20,297 bases of DNA, from NCBI GenBank assembly GCA_037380725.1, contig JARRRL010000051.1, positions 1 to 20,297 of the forward strand. Direction: 5' to 3'. This document shows, one piece after another, positions 6,917-14,347 of this stretch. The notes below the pieces were generated by a model. It saw only the letters and a list, made by a program, of their open reading frames with translations, ran no database searches and had not been told where the DNA came from. A program made the position numbers and the translations under genes. This DNA comes from JARRRL01 sp037380725. Its GTDB lineage: Bacteria; Pseudomonadota; Gammaproteobacteria; Pseudomonadales; JANQJO01. The stretch's first letter is position 1, and each line of letters opens with the position of its first letter.

Positions 6917-7420
6917 CTACTGTTCCACGATGTCTGCATCGTACCCTTCGCCACCCTCAGCGCCATCACGTCCCAGACACAACAAATCGTAATCACCTGA
7001 GGTACCTGGCGACAGATAAACGTAATCACGCCCCCACGGATCTTTCGGCATGGATTTGACGTAACCGTGCGCATTCCAATTCGGCGCATTACCCGGATTT
7101 TTCACCAACGCTTCCAAACCTTGCTCTGTTGACGGGTAGTTGTAATTATCTAATTTGTACATATCGAGCGCATTGGACAGCGTTTTCAAATCCGTTCTGG
7201 CGGCTTGCACGCGCGCCTTATCGTCTTTCCCACCCACGACTTGAGCCACCAATCCGGTTAGAATACCTAATATTACAACCACGATCATAATTTCGATCAA
7301 CGAAAAACCGCTGATATCCTGTGGGCGCTGCACCCTAACAATTCGATCCCCAAGTAGTCGTTCCCCAAGAAGTCGTTCCCCAACAATTCGCGATTCACAC
7401 TCGCGCGCCGAAAACCCCAT
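6917..7420 (-). CDS. gspG: type II secretion major pseudopilin GspG
   Basis: Major pseudopilin; it polymerises into the periplasmic pseudopilus that drives substrates through the secretin. The cleavage site is SG^FSLIEIMIVVVILGILTG, with Glu at +5. The globular domain has the family signature: YPSTEQGLEALV, then KDPWGRDYVYLSPG, then LGRDGAEGGEGYDADI, the calcium-binding loop. The mature protein of about 129 residues is of normal size. The ATG at 7420 is chosen because GAGG lies eight bases upstream; the ATG at 7426 is too close to it. That gives a 38-residue leader, where GspG usually has under ten. A GTG at 7333 would give the canonical leader MQRPQDISG, but it has no well-spaced ribosome site. 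The extended leader contains a three-copy repeat (GERLLGERLLGDR). Confidence 0.93.
   Translation of the reverse strand: MGFSARECESRIVGERLLGERLLGDRIVRVQRPQDISGFSLIEIMIVVVILGILTGLVAQVVGGKDDKARVQAARTDLKTLSNALDMYKLDNYNYPSTEQGLEALVKNPGNAPNWNAHGYVKSMPKDPWGRDYVYLSPGTSGDYDLLCLGRDGAEGGEGYDADIVEQ
7341..7385 (-). repeat. 15-bp tandem repeat, three copies, in the gspG leader region
   Basis: ATTCGATCCCCAAGT, AGTCGTTCCCCAAGA and AGTCGTTCCCCAACA lie head to tail. On the minus strand they encode repeated (V/L)GERL-type pentapeptides upstream of the prepilin site. Confidence 0.88.
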
Positions 7421-7499
7421 ACCCATTACCTCACTGGCTGAATAGTCCTATTTATTACGTTTTATTACGTTCGACATACTGCCGTTATACCGCTCAACA

Positions 7500-8735
7500 T
7501 CACCCCGCTAACTCACTCATTTTAAACACCGGCATCATAATAGCCAGTACAATGGTTAGCACAATAACCCCCATGAACACCAACATCAACGGCTCAAACA
7601 AACCAATAATGGTGGTAATCATGTTATCCAACTCCCGTTCCTGCGCCACCGCCGCCCGAGATAACATGGTATCCAATTCGCCGCTGGATTCACCACTGGC
7701 GATCATTTGTATCATCAAAGGAGGGAAAAAACCCGATTGGTCCAAAGCACGATTTAAACTTGCTCCTTCACGCACAGCGGTGGTCGCCGTTCGTACCGCA
7801 TTACCGATCGGAACATTCGTCGTTACCTGAGACGCGATGCTCATGGCATCCACAAGCGGCACCCCGCTGCTCGCCAAAATACTGAGCGTGTTAGCCACAC
7901 GCGAGCAATTGACCAAACGAATAAACCGACCCAGTAAGGGCAAAGCCAGCAACCAGCGATCCCACACCAAGCGAATCGGTGGTTTTTTTAAGGCCTGATT
8001 AAATCCCCACACACACAGAACAAGCAGAAAAAATACCACCAAACCGTAACTGCCAATAAAATCGCTGAGGCCAATGAGCGCTTGTGTGAGTCCCGGTAAT
8101 TCTTGCCCTGAGCCCTCCAAGACCGATACCATTTTCGGCATCACAAAATGCAGCAAGCCCACCACAATCAAAATACTGAACATCACCAACACAACGGGGT
8201 AAATCAAAGCGCCTTGCACTTTCCGCGAGGTCTCGTGAGAGCTCTCGGTGTAGTCCGCCAATTGATCAAGGACCAGCTCCAAATGCCAAGATTGCTCCCC
8301 CGCTGCAACGGTCGCGCGAAACAACTGCGGAAACGAGCGTGGGTAAGACTCGAGGCTCCTGGCCAGCGAAAATCCTTCAAGCACTTTAGCACGAATCGCG
8401 ATCATCATTGACTGCGTTTTTGGCTTTTCACACTGCCGCGCGATCGCACGCAAAGCTTCTTCTACCGGCAAACCTGCTTGAATCAACGTTGCCATCTGTC
8501 GGGTGATCACCGCCAAATCCAGCGACTTGACCTTATAGCGAGATCCCGCACTGCGCCCACCGTTTTCGTCGCCGCTTTTGCCTTTTATTCCTTTTTTCGA
8601 AGTTTCTTCTACGGTTAAAGGGGTCATCCCTTTCTCGCGCAAATTCGAGCGAACCTGACGGGCACTGTCCCCCTCAACCGTTCCCTTTCGTTGCTTACCG
8701 TGCGCGTCCAGGGCCACAAAATCAAACGCTGCCAT
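7500..8735 (-). CDS. gspF: type II secretion inner-membrane platform protein GspF
   Basis: Polytopic inner-membrane protein of the type II secretion platform, where it links the GspE ATPase to the pseudopilus. The 411 residues are the usual length. There are two T2SSF domains (about 75-198 and 278-400), each with the LxxGxPxxxAL pattern: LIQAGLPVEEAL and LASSGVPLVDAM. The second domain has the canonical GESSGELD; in the first it reads GEQSWHLE, with Trp-His in place of the usual Gly and a following residue. Hydrophobic segments lie near 177-200, 230-248 and at the end (LVFMGVIVLTIVLAIMMPVF). The N-terminal MAAFDFVALDAHGK is typical. The ATG is 5 bp after the gspE stop, so the two are co-transcribed and probably translationally coupled. 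Confidence 0.95.
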   Translation of the reverse strand: MAAFDFVALDAHGKQRKGTVEGDSARQVRSNLREKGMTPLTVEETSKKGIKGKSGDENGGRSAGSRYKVKSLDLAVITRQMATLIQAGLPVEEALRAIARQCEKPKTQSMMIAIRAKVLEGFSLARSLESYPRSFPQLFRATVAAGEQSWHLELVLDQLADYTESSHETSRKVQGALIYPVVLVMFSILIVVGLLHFVMPKMVSVLEGSGQELPGLTQALIGLSDFIGSYGLVVFFLLVLCVWGFNQALKKPPIRLVWDRWLLALPLLGRFIRLVNCSRVANTLSILASSGVPLVDAMSIASQVTTNVPIGNAVRTATTAVREGASLNRALDQSGFFPPLMIQMIASGESSGELDTMLSRAAVAQERELDNMITTIIGLFEPLMLVFMGVIVLTIVLAIMMPVFKMSELAG

Positions 8736-8740
8736 AAGCG

Positions 8741-10471
8741 CTAATCCTCTCGGGTTACGCGCAAAACTTCTTCCAAGGTGGTGACGCCTTCTAACGCTTT
8801 GCGTACCCCATCGTGGCGTACGCCACTGGATCGAGTCCGCGCGTAGCGTTCAATGGCCAATTCACCACTATTATCGTGAATCATATTTCGAATGGTTTCA
8901 TCGATCACGATCAACTCGTAAATGCCCGTTCGTCCTCGATAACCCGATCCATTGCACGCTTTACATCCCGTTGCGCGATACAACACCAGTTCGTCCAGCG
9001 TTATACCACTCATCATACCACTCGCCGCGCTATCCAAGATGGACCGCTCACCCTGACTGGGCGCATACGGCGCGCGGCACTCGGCACATAATACGCGGAC
9101 CAAACGTTGCGCCAGCACGCCCAATAGACTCGTAGACAGCAAAAACGGTTCAATGCCCATGTCTTGCAAACGCGTGACAGCGCCCGCCGCCGTGTTCGTG
9201 TGTAAGGTCGATAACACCAAGTGGCCCGTCAAACTGGCTTGCACCGCGATTTCCGCCGTCTCGCGATCGCGAATCTCCCCCACCATCACCACGTCTGGGT
9301 CTTGACGCAAAATCGCCCGCAATCCCCGCGCAAACGTCATATCCACTTTGGTATTCACTTGGGTCTGACCAATACCTTCAAGTTGATATTCGATGGGGTC
9401 TTCAACCGTTAGAATATTACGCGTTTCGTTATTCAATTCCGCCAAGGCAGCGTACAAGGTTGTGGTTTTACCCGATCCAGTCGGTCCCGTCACTAAAATG
9501 ATACCGTGGGGCTTGTGAATAATGTCTAAGGTATTGCGGTGATCGACTTCACACATACCCAAAGAACGGATATCCAAACGTCCCGCTTTTTTGTCCAATA
9601 GCCGCATCACCACACGCTCACCGCTGTTCGATGGCATGGTCGAAACCCGCACATCGATTTCATGGCCCGCGACTTTCAACGAAATACGACCGTCCTGCGG
9701 AATGCGTTTTTCCGCAATGTCCATTTTTGCCATCACCTTGATGCGGGAAACCAGCAAAGGCGCTAATTCACGACGGGGTTGTAATATCTCGCGCAGCACC
9801 CCATCCACCCGCAAGCGCACCACCATCCGTTTTTCAAACGATTCGATGTGAATGTCCGACGCGTTTTCACGTATCGCCTCACTCAAAATGGCATTGATTA
9901 AGCGAATAATCGGCGCATCGTCTTCCTGCTCCAACAAATCTTCCGTTTCGGACACCGATTCGGCCAAACTGGCCAAATCCATGTCATCACCAATGCCTTC
10001 CACCATTTGCATGGTTTCCGATGAATTACTCTGATAAGCGCGCGCCAAAAGATGTTCGAAATCTTCTTTACCCACGAGCTCATACACCGTTGGACACTGC
10101 AAAAACCGCTGCGCTTCCGCCAATATTTGGGAGCTGACGCCAGGAATATGTTGGATCACAATGCCCTGCTGAGTGATGTTACTGACGATAAGTCCATGCC
10201 GTTTCGCAAAAGCGAAAGGAAAGCGCCGAGGGCCAGCAGCCGGTCGAGTCTTGACTTCATCATTCCCCGCACCACGTTCCGCCTCTGCTTGATTACCACG
10301 CACGGATAGCTCCATTTCGTCTTGTGTATGCGGCACTTGTGTGTGTGAAGTTGGTGTCGGCGACGTCGCCGAGCTACGTGACGATTGCGCACGCACCGCA
10401 GCGACGTCACTGGGCTGTGGTGCGGGTATGGCATCACCAAATTGCTGTGCAACTGATTTATTTCCGGGCAT
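8741..10471 (-). CDS. gspE: type II secretion ATPase GspE
   Basis: Cytoplasmic hexameric ATPase that powers pseudopilus assembly. The 576 residues include an N-terminal region with a Pro/Ser/Thr-rich stretch (about 15-50), then the N1E-like domain. The arginine-finger region is near 215-290 (RLRVDGVLRE, ASDIHIE, DGRISLK). Walker A is GPTGSGKTT at 329-337, the Asp box is LTVEDPIEYQ at 354-363, and the Walker B/His box region runs DPDVVMVGEIRD (391-402) to STLHTN (421-426). The zinc-binding tetracysteine of GspE is complete: C462, C465, C503 and C506. The low-complexity N-terminus is longer than usual. It is the first gene of the block; neither gspC nor gspD precedes it, and apbE ends 88 bp upstream. 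Confidence 0.97.
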   Translation of the reverse strand: MPGNKSVAQQFGDAIPAPQPSDVAAVRAQSSRSSATSPTPTSHTQVPHTQDEMELSVRGNQAEAERGAGNDEVKTRPAAGPRRFPFAFAKRHGLIVSNITQQGIVIQHIPGVSSQILAEAQRFLQCPTVYELVGKEDFEHLLARAYQSNSSETMQMVEGIGDDMDLASLAESVSETEDLLEQEDDAPIIRLINAILSEAIRENASDIHIESFEKRMVVRLRVDGVLREILQPRRELAPLLVSRIKVMAKMDIAEKRIPQDGRISLKVAGHEIDVRVSTMPSNSGERVVMRLLDKKAGRLDIRSLGMCEVDHRNTLDIIHKPHGIILVTGPTGSGKTTTLYAALAELNNETRNILTVEDPIEYQLEGIGQTQVNTKVDMTFARGLRAILRQDPDVVMVGEIRDRETAEIAVQASLTGHLVLSTLHTNTAAGAVTRLQDMGIEPFLLSTSLLGVLAQRLVRVLCAECRAPYAPSQGERSILDSAASGMMSGITLDELVLYRATGCKACNGSGYRGRTGIYELIVIDETIRNMIHDNSGELAIERYARTRSSGVRHDGVRKALEGVTTLEEVLRVTRED

Positions 10472-10514
10472 TACTGCGATCGCCTTACTGGGTTAAAACG
10501 GTATCGGTACGGTA

Positions 10515-10544
10515 AAAATATGGTAACACTGAGTATTTTATCAA
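10515..10544 (-). promoter_or_regulatory. putative sigma70 promoter for gspE-F-G-H-I
   Basis: On the minus strand TTGATA (10544-10539) and TATTTT (10520-10515) are separated by 18 bp, matching five and four of six consensus bases. It lies between the apbE stop and the gspE start, so the gsp block could be expressed independently of the genes upstream. Confidence 0.4.
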
Positions 10545-10559
10545 ATTTTGGCTTGCCTC

Positions 10560-11560
10560 TTATGCCGTTCTGACACCATTTTGGTTAAAATCAGATGACA
10601 TATTCGGCGTTTGTTCCGTATCTGTAACTGTTTGCTCTGTAACTGTCTGCTCTGTAATGACCGTGCCCATTTCAGTAACAAGCAAAAACGGCACGTCCAG
10701 TGAACGCAACCACGCTAAACCTGCCGTTGCGCCTTTCAATAAAGCAACGGTCGAAGCGATGCCAGCCACCACACACGGCTCAGCGATCACCGTTGCTGAA
10801 GCCAGCCCCGACACCGGCCACCCGGTATGCGGGTTCAGAATATGACAATATCGTCGCCCATTATGTTCAATATAGCGTTCATAATCGCCACTCGTCGCCA
10901 CCGCACCTTGTTGAAGAGAAACCAGACTAAGGGGACAATCCGGGCAACGCGGGTTTCGAATCCCCACGCGCCACCCAGGTCCCTGCGGTGGCGCACCAGC
11001 GCAATCGACAAATCGAACGTCATCAGCGTCGTTGCGGCAGTATCAGCGGCGTACTCTTTTACGATGCCGCCAAAATCAAGCTCCATGCCGCGAAGTGGCA
11101 AGCGCATACTCCATCCCGACGGCGCTTGCGAATCCCGTTTCCATTCAATCTGTTCCCAACCCACTAAAGGTAACAAGGCGTCGATGTCCGCCTGAGTGGC
11201 GATTCGTCCCGACTTAAAATCCCAGGCTTTGCGCAACACGCCAGCGGTCAAATCGAATAAGCCATCACTGAGCATAAACGCCTGTTTAGCCATTTCGCAC
11301 AAACCATGCGTCTCGTCATCCACAGGCACCCACTCTCCAGTACCCGCTGTCGCGTTCAAACGACTGGTTAACGTATCAGGGCGATAACGTGAATACTTGG
11401 ATTCCAAGCGCCGAATCGCAGCCTGCGCCGCATCCATCCATTTCTGCGCCAAAGAAGACGATTCGGTATACACCCGTATCTGACATGGGGAGCCCATTGC
11501 CCGAAAGTGATTTCGATAAAATTGCACCAAAAGCCCCCCTCTCCCTTGCAGGATCAACAT
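10560..11560 (-). pseudogene. apbE: FAD:protein FMN transferase ApbE, frameshifted with internal deletion
   Basis: ApbE-type enzymes use FAD and Mg2+ to attach FMN to Thr or Ser of exported proteins. The first frame (11560 to about 10994) has family features: FRAMGSPCQIRVYT at the start, SRLN, DLTAGVLRKAWDF and MELDFGGIVKEYAADTAA. It then reads SIALV and goes out of frame, ending in an unrelated tail at 10835. The second frame resumes with GWRVGIRNPR and carries SGDYERYIEHNGRRYCHILNPHTGWPV, the conserved C-terminal half, to the stop at 10560. The segment normally between ALV and the PxGxxW region, including the conserved N-x-G-G-D/E, is missing, so this is a deletion of about 28-31 bp rather than a single-base slip. 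No signal peptide is evident. The C-terminal extension has a repeated TEQTV. A sequencing or assembly error is the alternative. Confidence 0.8.
10621..10650 (-). repeat. 15-bp tandem repeat at the apbE 3' end
   Basis: TCTGTAACTGTTTGC and TCTGTAACTGTCTGC lie head to tail, with a partial third copy (TCTGTAA) at 10651. On the minus strand they encode TEQTVTEQTV in the C-terminal extension of ApbE. Confidence 0.9.
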
Positions 11561-11572
11561 GTCGTAACAGGA

Positions 11573-12772
11573 TCAATAGGTCATGGAAAACCCAACAGAA
11601 AGGATATCAAAATCGATCAAGGCGGGTGAATCCCCATCCACATCATACAGTTCGTACGACACAATACCCGTCCAGCCATTAAACTCTTTTTCAGCGTGCA
11701 CACGCCAACTGAGCGAGCTGAAATCGGACAAGCGATAATCACTGGAATAGAAATTACCCTCAACGTACTGCCCCACGTAAAACGGTTCGTAAAAATCAGC
11801 ACCATCCTGCGTGTAATAGCGTAACCCGCCCACCAGCAAAATATCATTGCGTCGACGGTATAAAGCGCCATCCATTGTGTGCGAACTGATCGACCAGTTA
11901 TCGGAATAATATCGGTAATCACCATGAAACGCTGTACCGGATTCCTCTAAATACAATCGGTATCGATGTGTCCAAGCAAACTGTTTGCGATCATCGGGAC
12001 GTGCTTCAGTGAAACGTTGCAAAGAATTGGTATCGCCGATAATCGCAACCTCTTTATAAGGGTCGCTCAGGAATCCCGTTCTGACCGTATAGGACATCCC
12101 CATCTGATAGGTGGAAATTCGATTCAGGACCTGCGTGAAACCCGCATAGAGGCTGGCGCTGCTTTTGCTTGCATCGATCACGCGGCGATCGCCAATGGGC
12201 AGCGGAATACTCGATGGCGTTGGGGACAATTTATCACTGGAAAAACTCACACCGATGTCACCCACCACGTGCTTATCATAAAATTCCAATGCAGCCGAAA
12301 CACCGCCATACAACGAGACGTAGTCCTCTTCCCGTGAGGTGCCACCCGACACCGTCAGCGCACCTTCATCGATGTAATAAGTGCCTGAACCGCTGACATC
12401 GAGGCGTTCATCATCAACCGATGCTCCCGTCAACACCACTTCGGCTTTTTCGGGATCATCATTATTGCGTGTGACATACCAGGGTGTCGCACCCGACATG
12501 GTTTCATAATCCATGCTCGCCGTAAAAGATAATTTTTCACTATACGGAAGAACCAAATGAAAATAATATGCATCAATGTCGTAGCGATTAAACGGAACTT
12601 GTGCATTATTGTTTTCTTCAGAAGTAATATCTTCGTTGTACATTTCCCAGCGGAAGCTCAACTCAGGCTTTTCTGGTGGGGTAATCGCCCGCGAAACGCC
12701 AGGCAGGGCCATGGCTGCCGACGTTAATACCGTAAGGGCTGATTGCACAACATCCCTATCTCGCTTGGCCAT
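11573..12772 (-). CDS. DUF3570 outer-membrane beta-barrel protein
   Basis: A 399-residue protein of the DUF3570 family. The N-terminus is a signal peptide (MAKRDRDVVQSALTVLTSAA, probable cut after GVSRA at about residue 29). The rest is rich in alternating polar and hydrophobic strands with many Tyr, Ser and Asp residues, and it ends with an aromatic residue after SVGFSMTY, as outer-membrane barrels do. The start at 12772 has AGGAAG about six bases before the ATG; the in-frame start at 12802 would add ten residues ahead of the signal and is less likely. It lies 35 bp after the DUF4266 gene and 12 bp before apbE, so the three are one transcription unit. DUF3570, DUF4266, a TlpA-like thioredoxin and ApbE are, as far as I recall, common neighbours; the function of the set is not established. 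Confidence 0.85.
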   Translation of the reverse strand: MAKRDRDVVQSALTVLTSAAMALPGVSRAITPPEKPELSFRWEMYNEDITSEENNNAQVPFNRYDIDAYYFHLVLPYSEKLSFTASMDYETMSGATPWYVTRNNDDPEKAEVVLTGASVDDERLDVSGSGTYYIDEGALTVSGGTSREEDYVSLYGGVSAALEFYDKHVVGDIGVSFSSDKLSPTPSSIPLPIGDRRVIDASKSSASLYAGFTQVLNRISTYQMGMSYTVRTGFLSDPYKEVAIIGDTNSLQRFTEARPDDRKQFAWTHRYRLYLEESGTAFHGDYRYYSDNWSISSHTMDGALYRRRNDILLVGGLRYYTQDGADFYEPFYVGQYVEGNFYSSDYRLSDFSSLSWRVHAEKEFNGWTGIVSYELYDVDGDSPALIDFDILSVGFSMTY

Positions 12773-12807
12773 ATTCAGCTTCCTGCCTGTAAAAATATTC
12801 AAAATAA

Positions 12808-13053
12808 CTAGTTACACCCACAACCACCTCCCCCAGCGCTGGCTCCACCCGAGGAGCCTTCTTTACTGAAGTACACGTGATCACGCATTTTCCCTTCAAT
12901 CACATCGGGCACGCCCTCCATCTCGGGCTTGGCGAGCACGCCGCGCTGCCAGGGTTTCACCTCGACCACAGCGCAACTTTGCAGCAATACCGTTTGGGTC
13001 AAGATGATTCCACCGCAGCAGATCAACGGCATCAAACGCTTACACCTTTTCAC
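12808..13053 (-). CDS. DUF4266 small lipoprotein with C-terminal CGCN
   Basis: An 81-residue lipoprotein. The GTG start is fixed by a perfect AAGGAGG six bases upstream. A hydrophobic signal ends in a lipobox (LLQSC), so the mature protein begins at C27 and has only 55 residues. The conserved part is VKPWQRGVLAKPEMEG followed by DHVYFSKEGSSGGASAG and the end GGGGCGCN, with C78 and C80 at the extreme C-terminus. This matches DUF4266, which has the same Gly-rich CGCN ending. The two terminal Cys could form a metal or disulfide centre or be a substrate of the neighbouring thioredoxin. The SGGAS stretch also loosely resembles Ser/Thr-Gly-Ala flavinylation sites, which matters because ApbE is in the same operon. 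Both ideas are inference. Confidence 0.85.
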   Translation of the reverse strand: MKRCKRLMPLICCGGIILTQTVLLQSCAVVEVKPWQRGVLAKPEMEGVPDVIEGKMRDHVYFSKEGSSGGASAGGGGCGCN

Positions 13054-13211
13054 TCACTGCCTCCTTAAAAACATGCCCCAACAGACGCACACAGCCCCGG
13101 CTCTCCACCGCATCATGCCACAGTTATCGTATGACCAATTACTTACTGCACACAGCAATACCCATAAAACAGCGTCAGCATGATCATCAGATCGAGAACC
13201 AGGAACCATCA

Positions 13212-13239
13212 CATTCACGTCACAACATTCACATCACGT
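13212..13239. repeat. 14-bp imperfect tandem repeat between tlpA and the DUF4266 gene
   Basis: CATTCACGTCACAA at 13212-13225 is followed by CATTCACATCACGT at 13226-13239, directly adjacent to the end of the tlpA-like gene. The surrounding 186-bp gap holds no gene I can support. Confidence 0.6.
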
Positions 13240-13737
13240 TCATTGCCCTAGGAGCGCACGAATTTCCTGCTCATACTTGCCAATGTCCGCTTCATTAAAC
13301 CCATTGTGGTTCTTTTTCAGCACACCATTTTGGTCGACTAAGTAAGAGGATGGCATACCCATCACGCCATACTGTTCAGGCATGCTTTGATTTTGGTCCC
13401 ACACAGCGGGATAGCTGACGGGATATTGTTTCAAGAAACCCATAGCGTCGTTCACATTCTCATCTAAATTAACGGCCAATATTTCAAAGCGATCAGGGCC
13501 GATCTTAGCGCGCAAATCATTAAACATGGGCAATGACTTTCGGCATGGCACACACCAACTCGCCCAAAAATCAACCAAAACGACTTTACCTCGCAAACTG
13601 CTTAGACTCACAGGACTGCCATCCTGTAATGATTTAAGTTGAATTTCCGGCGCAGGACTTCCAACCGTAGCGGCCAGCGCGTGTTGCCCTAAAACAAGAG
13701 ACACAACAAAAACCAAGACAGAGAGTATGTTTTTCAT
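13240..13737 (-). CDS. TlpA-like periplasmic thioredoxin
   Basis: A 165-residue exported thiol-disulfide oxidoreductase. The signal peptide MKNILSVLVFVVSLVLGQHA ends at ALA (residue 22). The thioredoxin fold follows: VGSPAPEIQL, then VVLVDFWASWCVPC with the active-site C62-V-P-C65, and the cis-Pro loop GMPSSYLVD. Periplasmic TlpA/ResA proteins usually reduce specific Cys pairs in partner proteins. The DUF4266 lipoprotein downstream ends in C-G-C, so it is the obvious candidate partner. The ATG at 13737 has AAGGTG about eight bases before it; the in-frame GTG at 13770 would put 11 polar residues ahead of the signal. It is probably the first gene of the tlpA-DUF4266-DUF3570-apbE unit, though a 186-bp gap separates it from the next gene. 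Confidence 0.9.
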   Translation of the reverse strand: MKNILSVLVFVVSLVLGQHALAATVGSPAPEIQLKSLQDGSPVSLSSLRGKVVLVDFWASWCVPCRKSLPMFNDLRAKIGPDRFEILAVNLDENVNDAMGFLKQYPVSYPAVWDQNQSMPEQYGVMGMPSSYLVDQNGVLKKNHNGFNEADIGKYEQEIRALLGQ

Positions 13738-13767
13738 AGATGAACACCTTATTATGGTCGACAAAAT

Positions 13768-13806
13768 CACATTCCGAATGTGAGCTTAATAATTGAGCTT
13801 GATAAT
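13768..13806. promoter_or_regulatory. palindrome and tandem repeat upstream of the tlpA-like gene
   Basis: CACATTC-C-GAATGTG (13768-13782) is a perfect inverted repeat with 7-base arms, centred about 38 bp upstream of the tlpA ATG, where a transcription-factor site would be expected. It is followed at 13781-13806 by two copies of a 13-bp unit (TGAGCTTAATAAT and TGAGCTTGATAAT). A regulator-binding role is inferred from position and symmetry only. Confidence 0.4.
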
Positions 13807-13986
13807 AGCCCAACACATCAACTGACTCCGTAACGGTTGGGTCCATAGGAAAACACAACCTACCCTTTGGACCAACTTCACAACGTAATTGCTCGTACTT
13901 TTACGTATAAGCTTCGTATCCATACCGCGATAATTACAAATCCCTTTAAAATCAGTCAGACTATGCGTTTGGACCTCGTGCTCCAT

Positions 13987-13998
13987 TGACTATAGTCA
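13987..13998. promoter_or_regulatory. 12-bp perfect palindrome in the divergent region
   Basis: TGACTATAGTCA is self-complementary over its full length. Together with the preceding T it starts with TTGACT, a -35-like hexamer, but I see no well-spaced -10. It could be an operator or chance. Confidence 0.3.
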
Positions 13999-14347
13999 GC
14001 GTATACGCCCTTCGCAAAAACCAGGCCATCATTTTGATTCCGTGTTGACTCACTTTAAACCGAAAGTCCACCTTGGCGGAATAAAAACGCATTTGTTCTC
14101 GTTTTACGCGACCAGGAGCGCAGCACAGTAAGCACAATATGATATCAATTGTCAAGACTCTTAATGTGTGTGTTGATTTCATCCATGCATCCCCGTTTTG
14201 CACAACACAACAATTGGGCTACCGTTTAAACTAAGCCCTGTAAAGAAACAAAATATCTCGCTGAGTCTTGCCTTCTGGCAATCAACGAGCCGCTCTACCG
14301 GGCAGTAATTCCTCAAAAACATACCGTCACAGCTAAGGAACGCCACT

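Larger units (their letters stand above)
13738..14347. other. divergent intergenic region (610 bp) with palindromes
   Basis: The gap separates the leftward tlpA-like gene from the rightward DUF2589 gene and must hold the control signals of both. I see two perfect short palindromes (13768-13782 and 13987-13998) and a 13-bp tandem repeat (13781-13806). There is no convincing -35/-10 pair and no conserved small gene. Several minus-strand open frames here have no ribosome site and unlikely composition. Confidence 0.6.

Noticed and set aside
13961..14203. 80-residue minus-strand open frame in the divergent region
   Set aside because: No ribosome site, no recognised domain and unusual composition; treated as non-coding.
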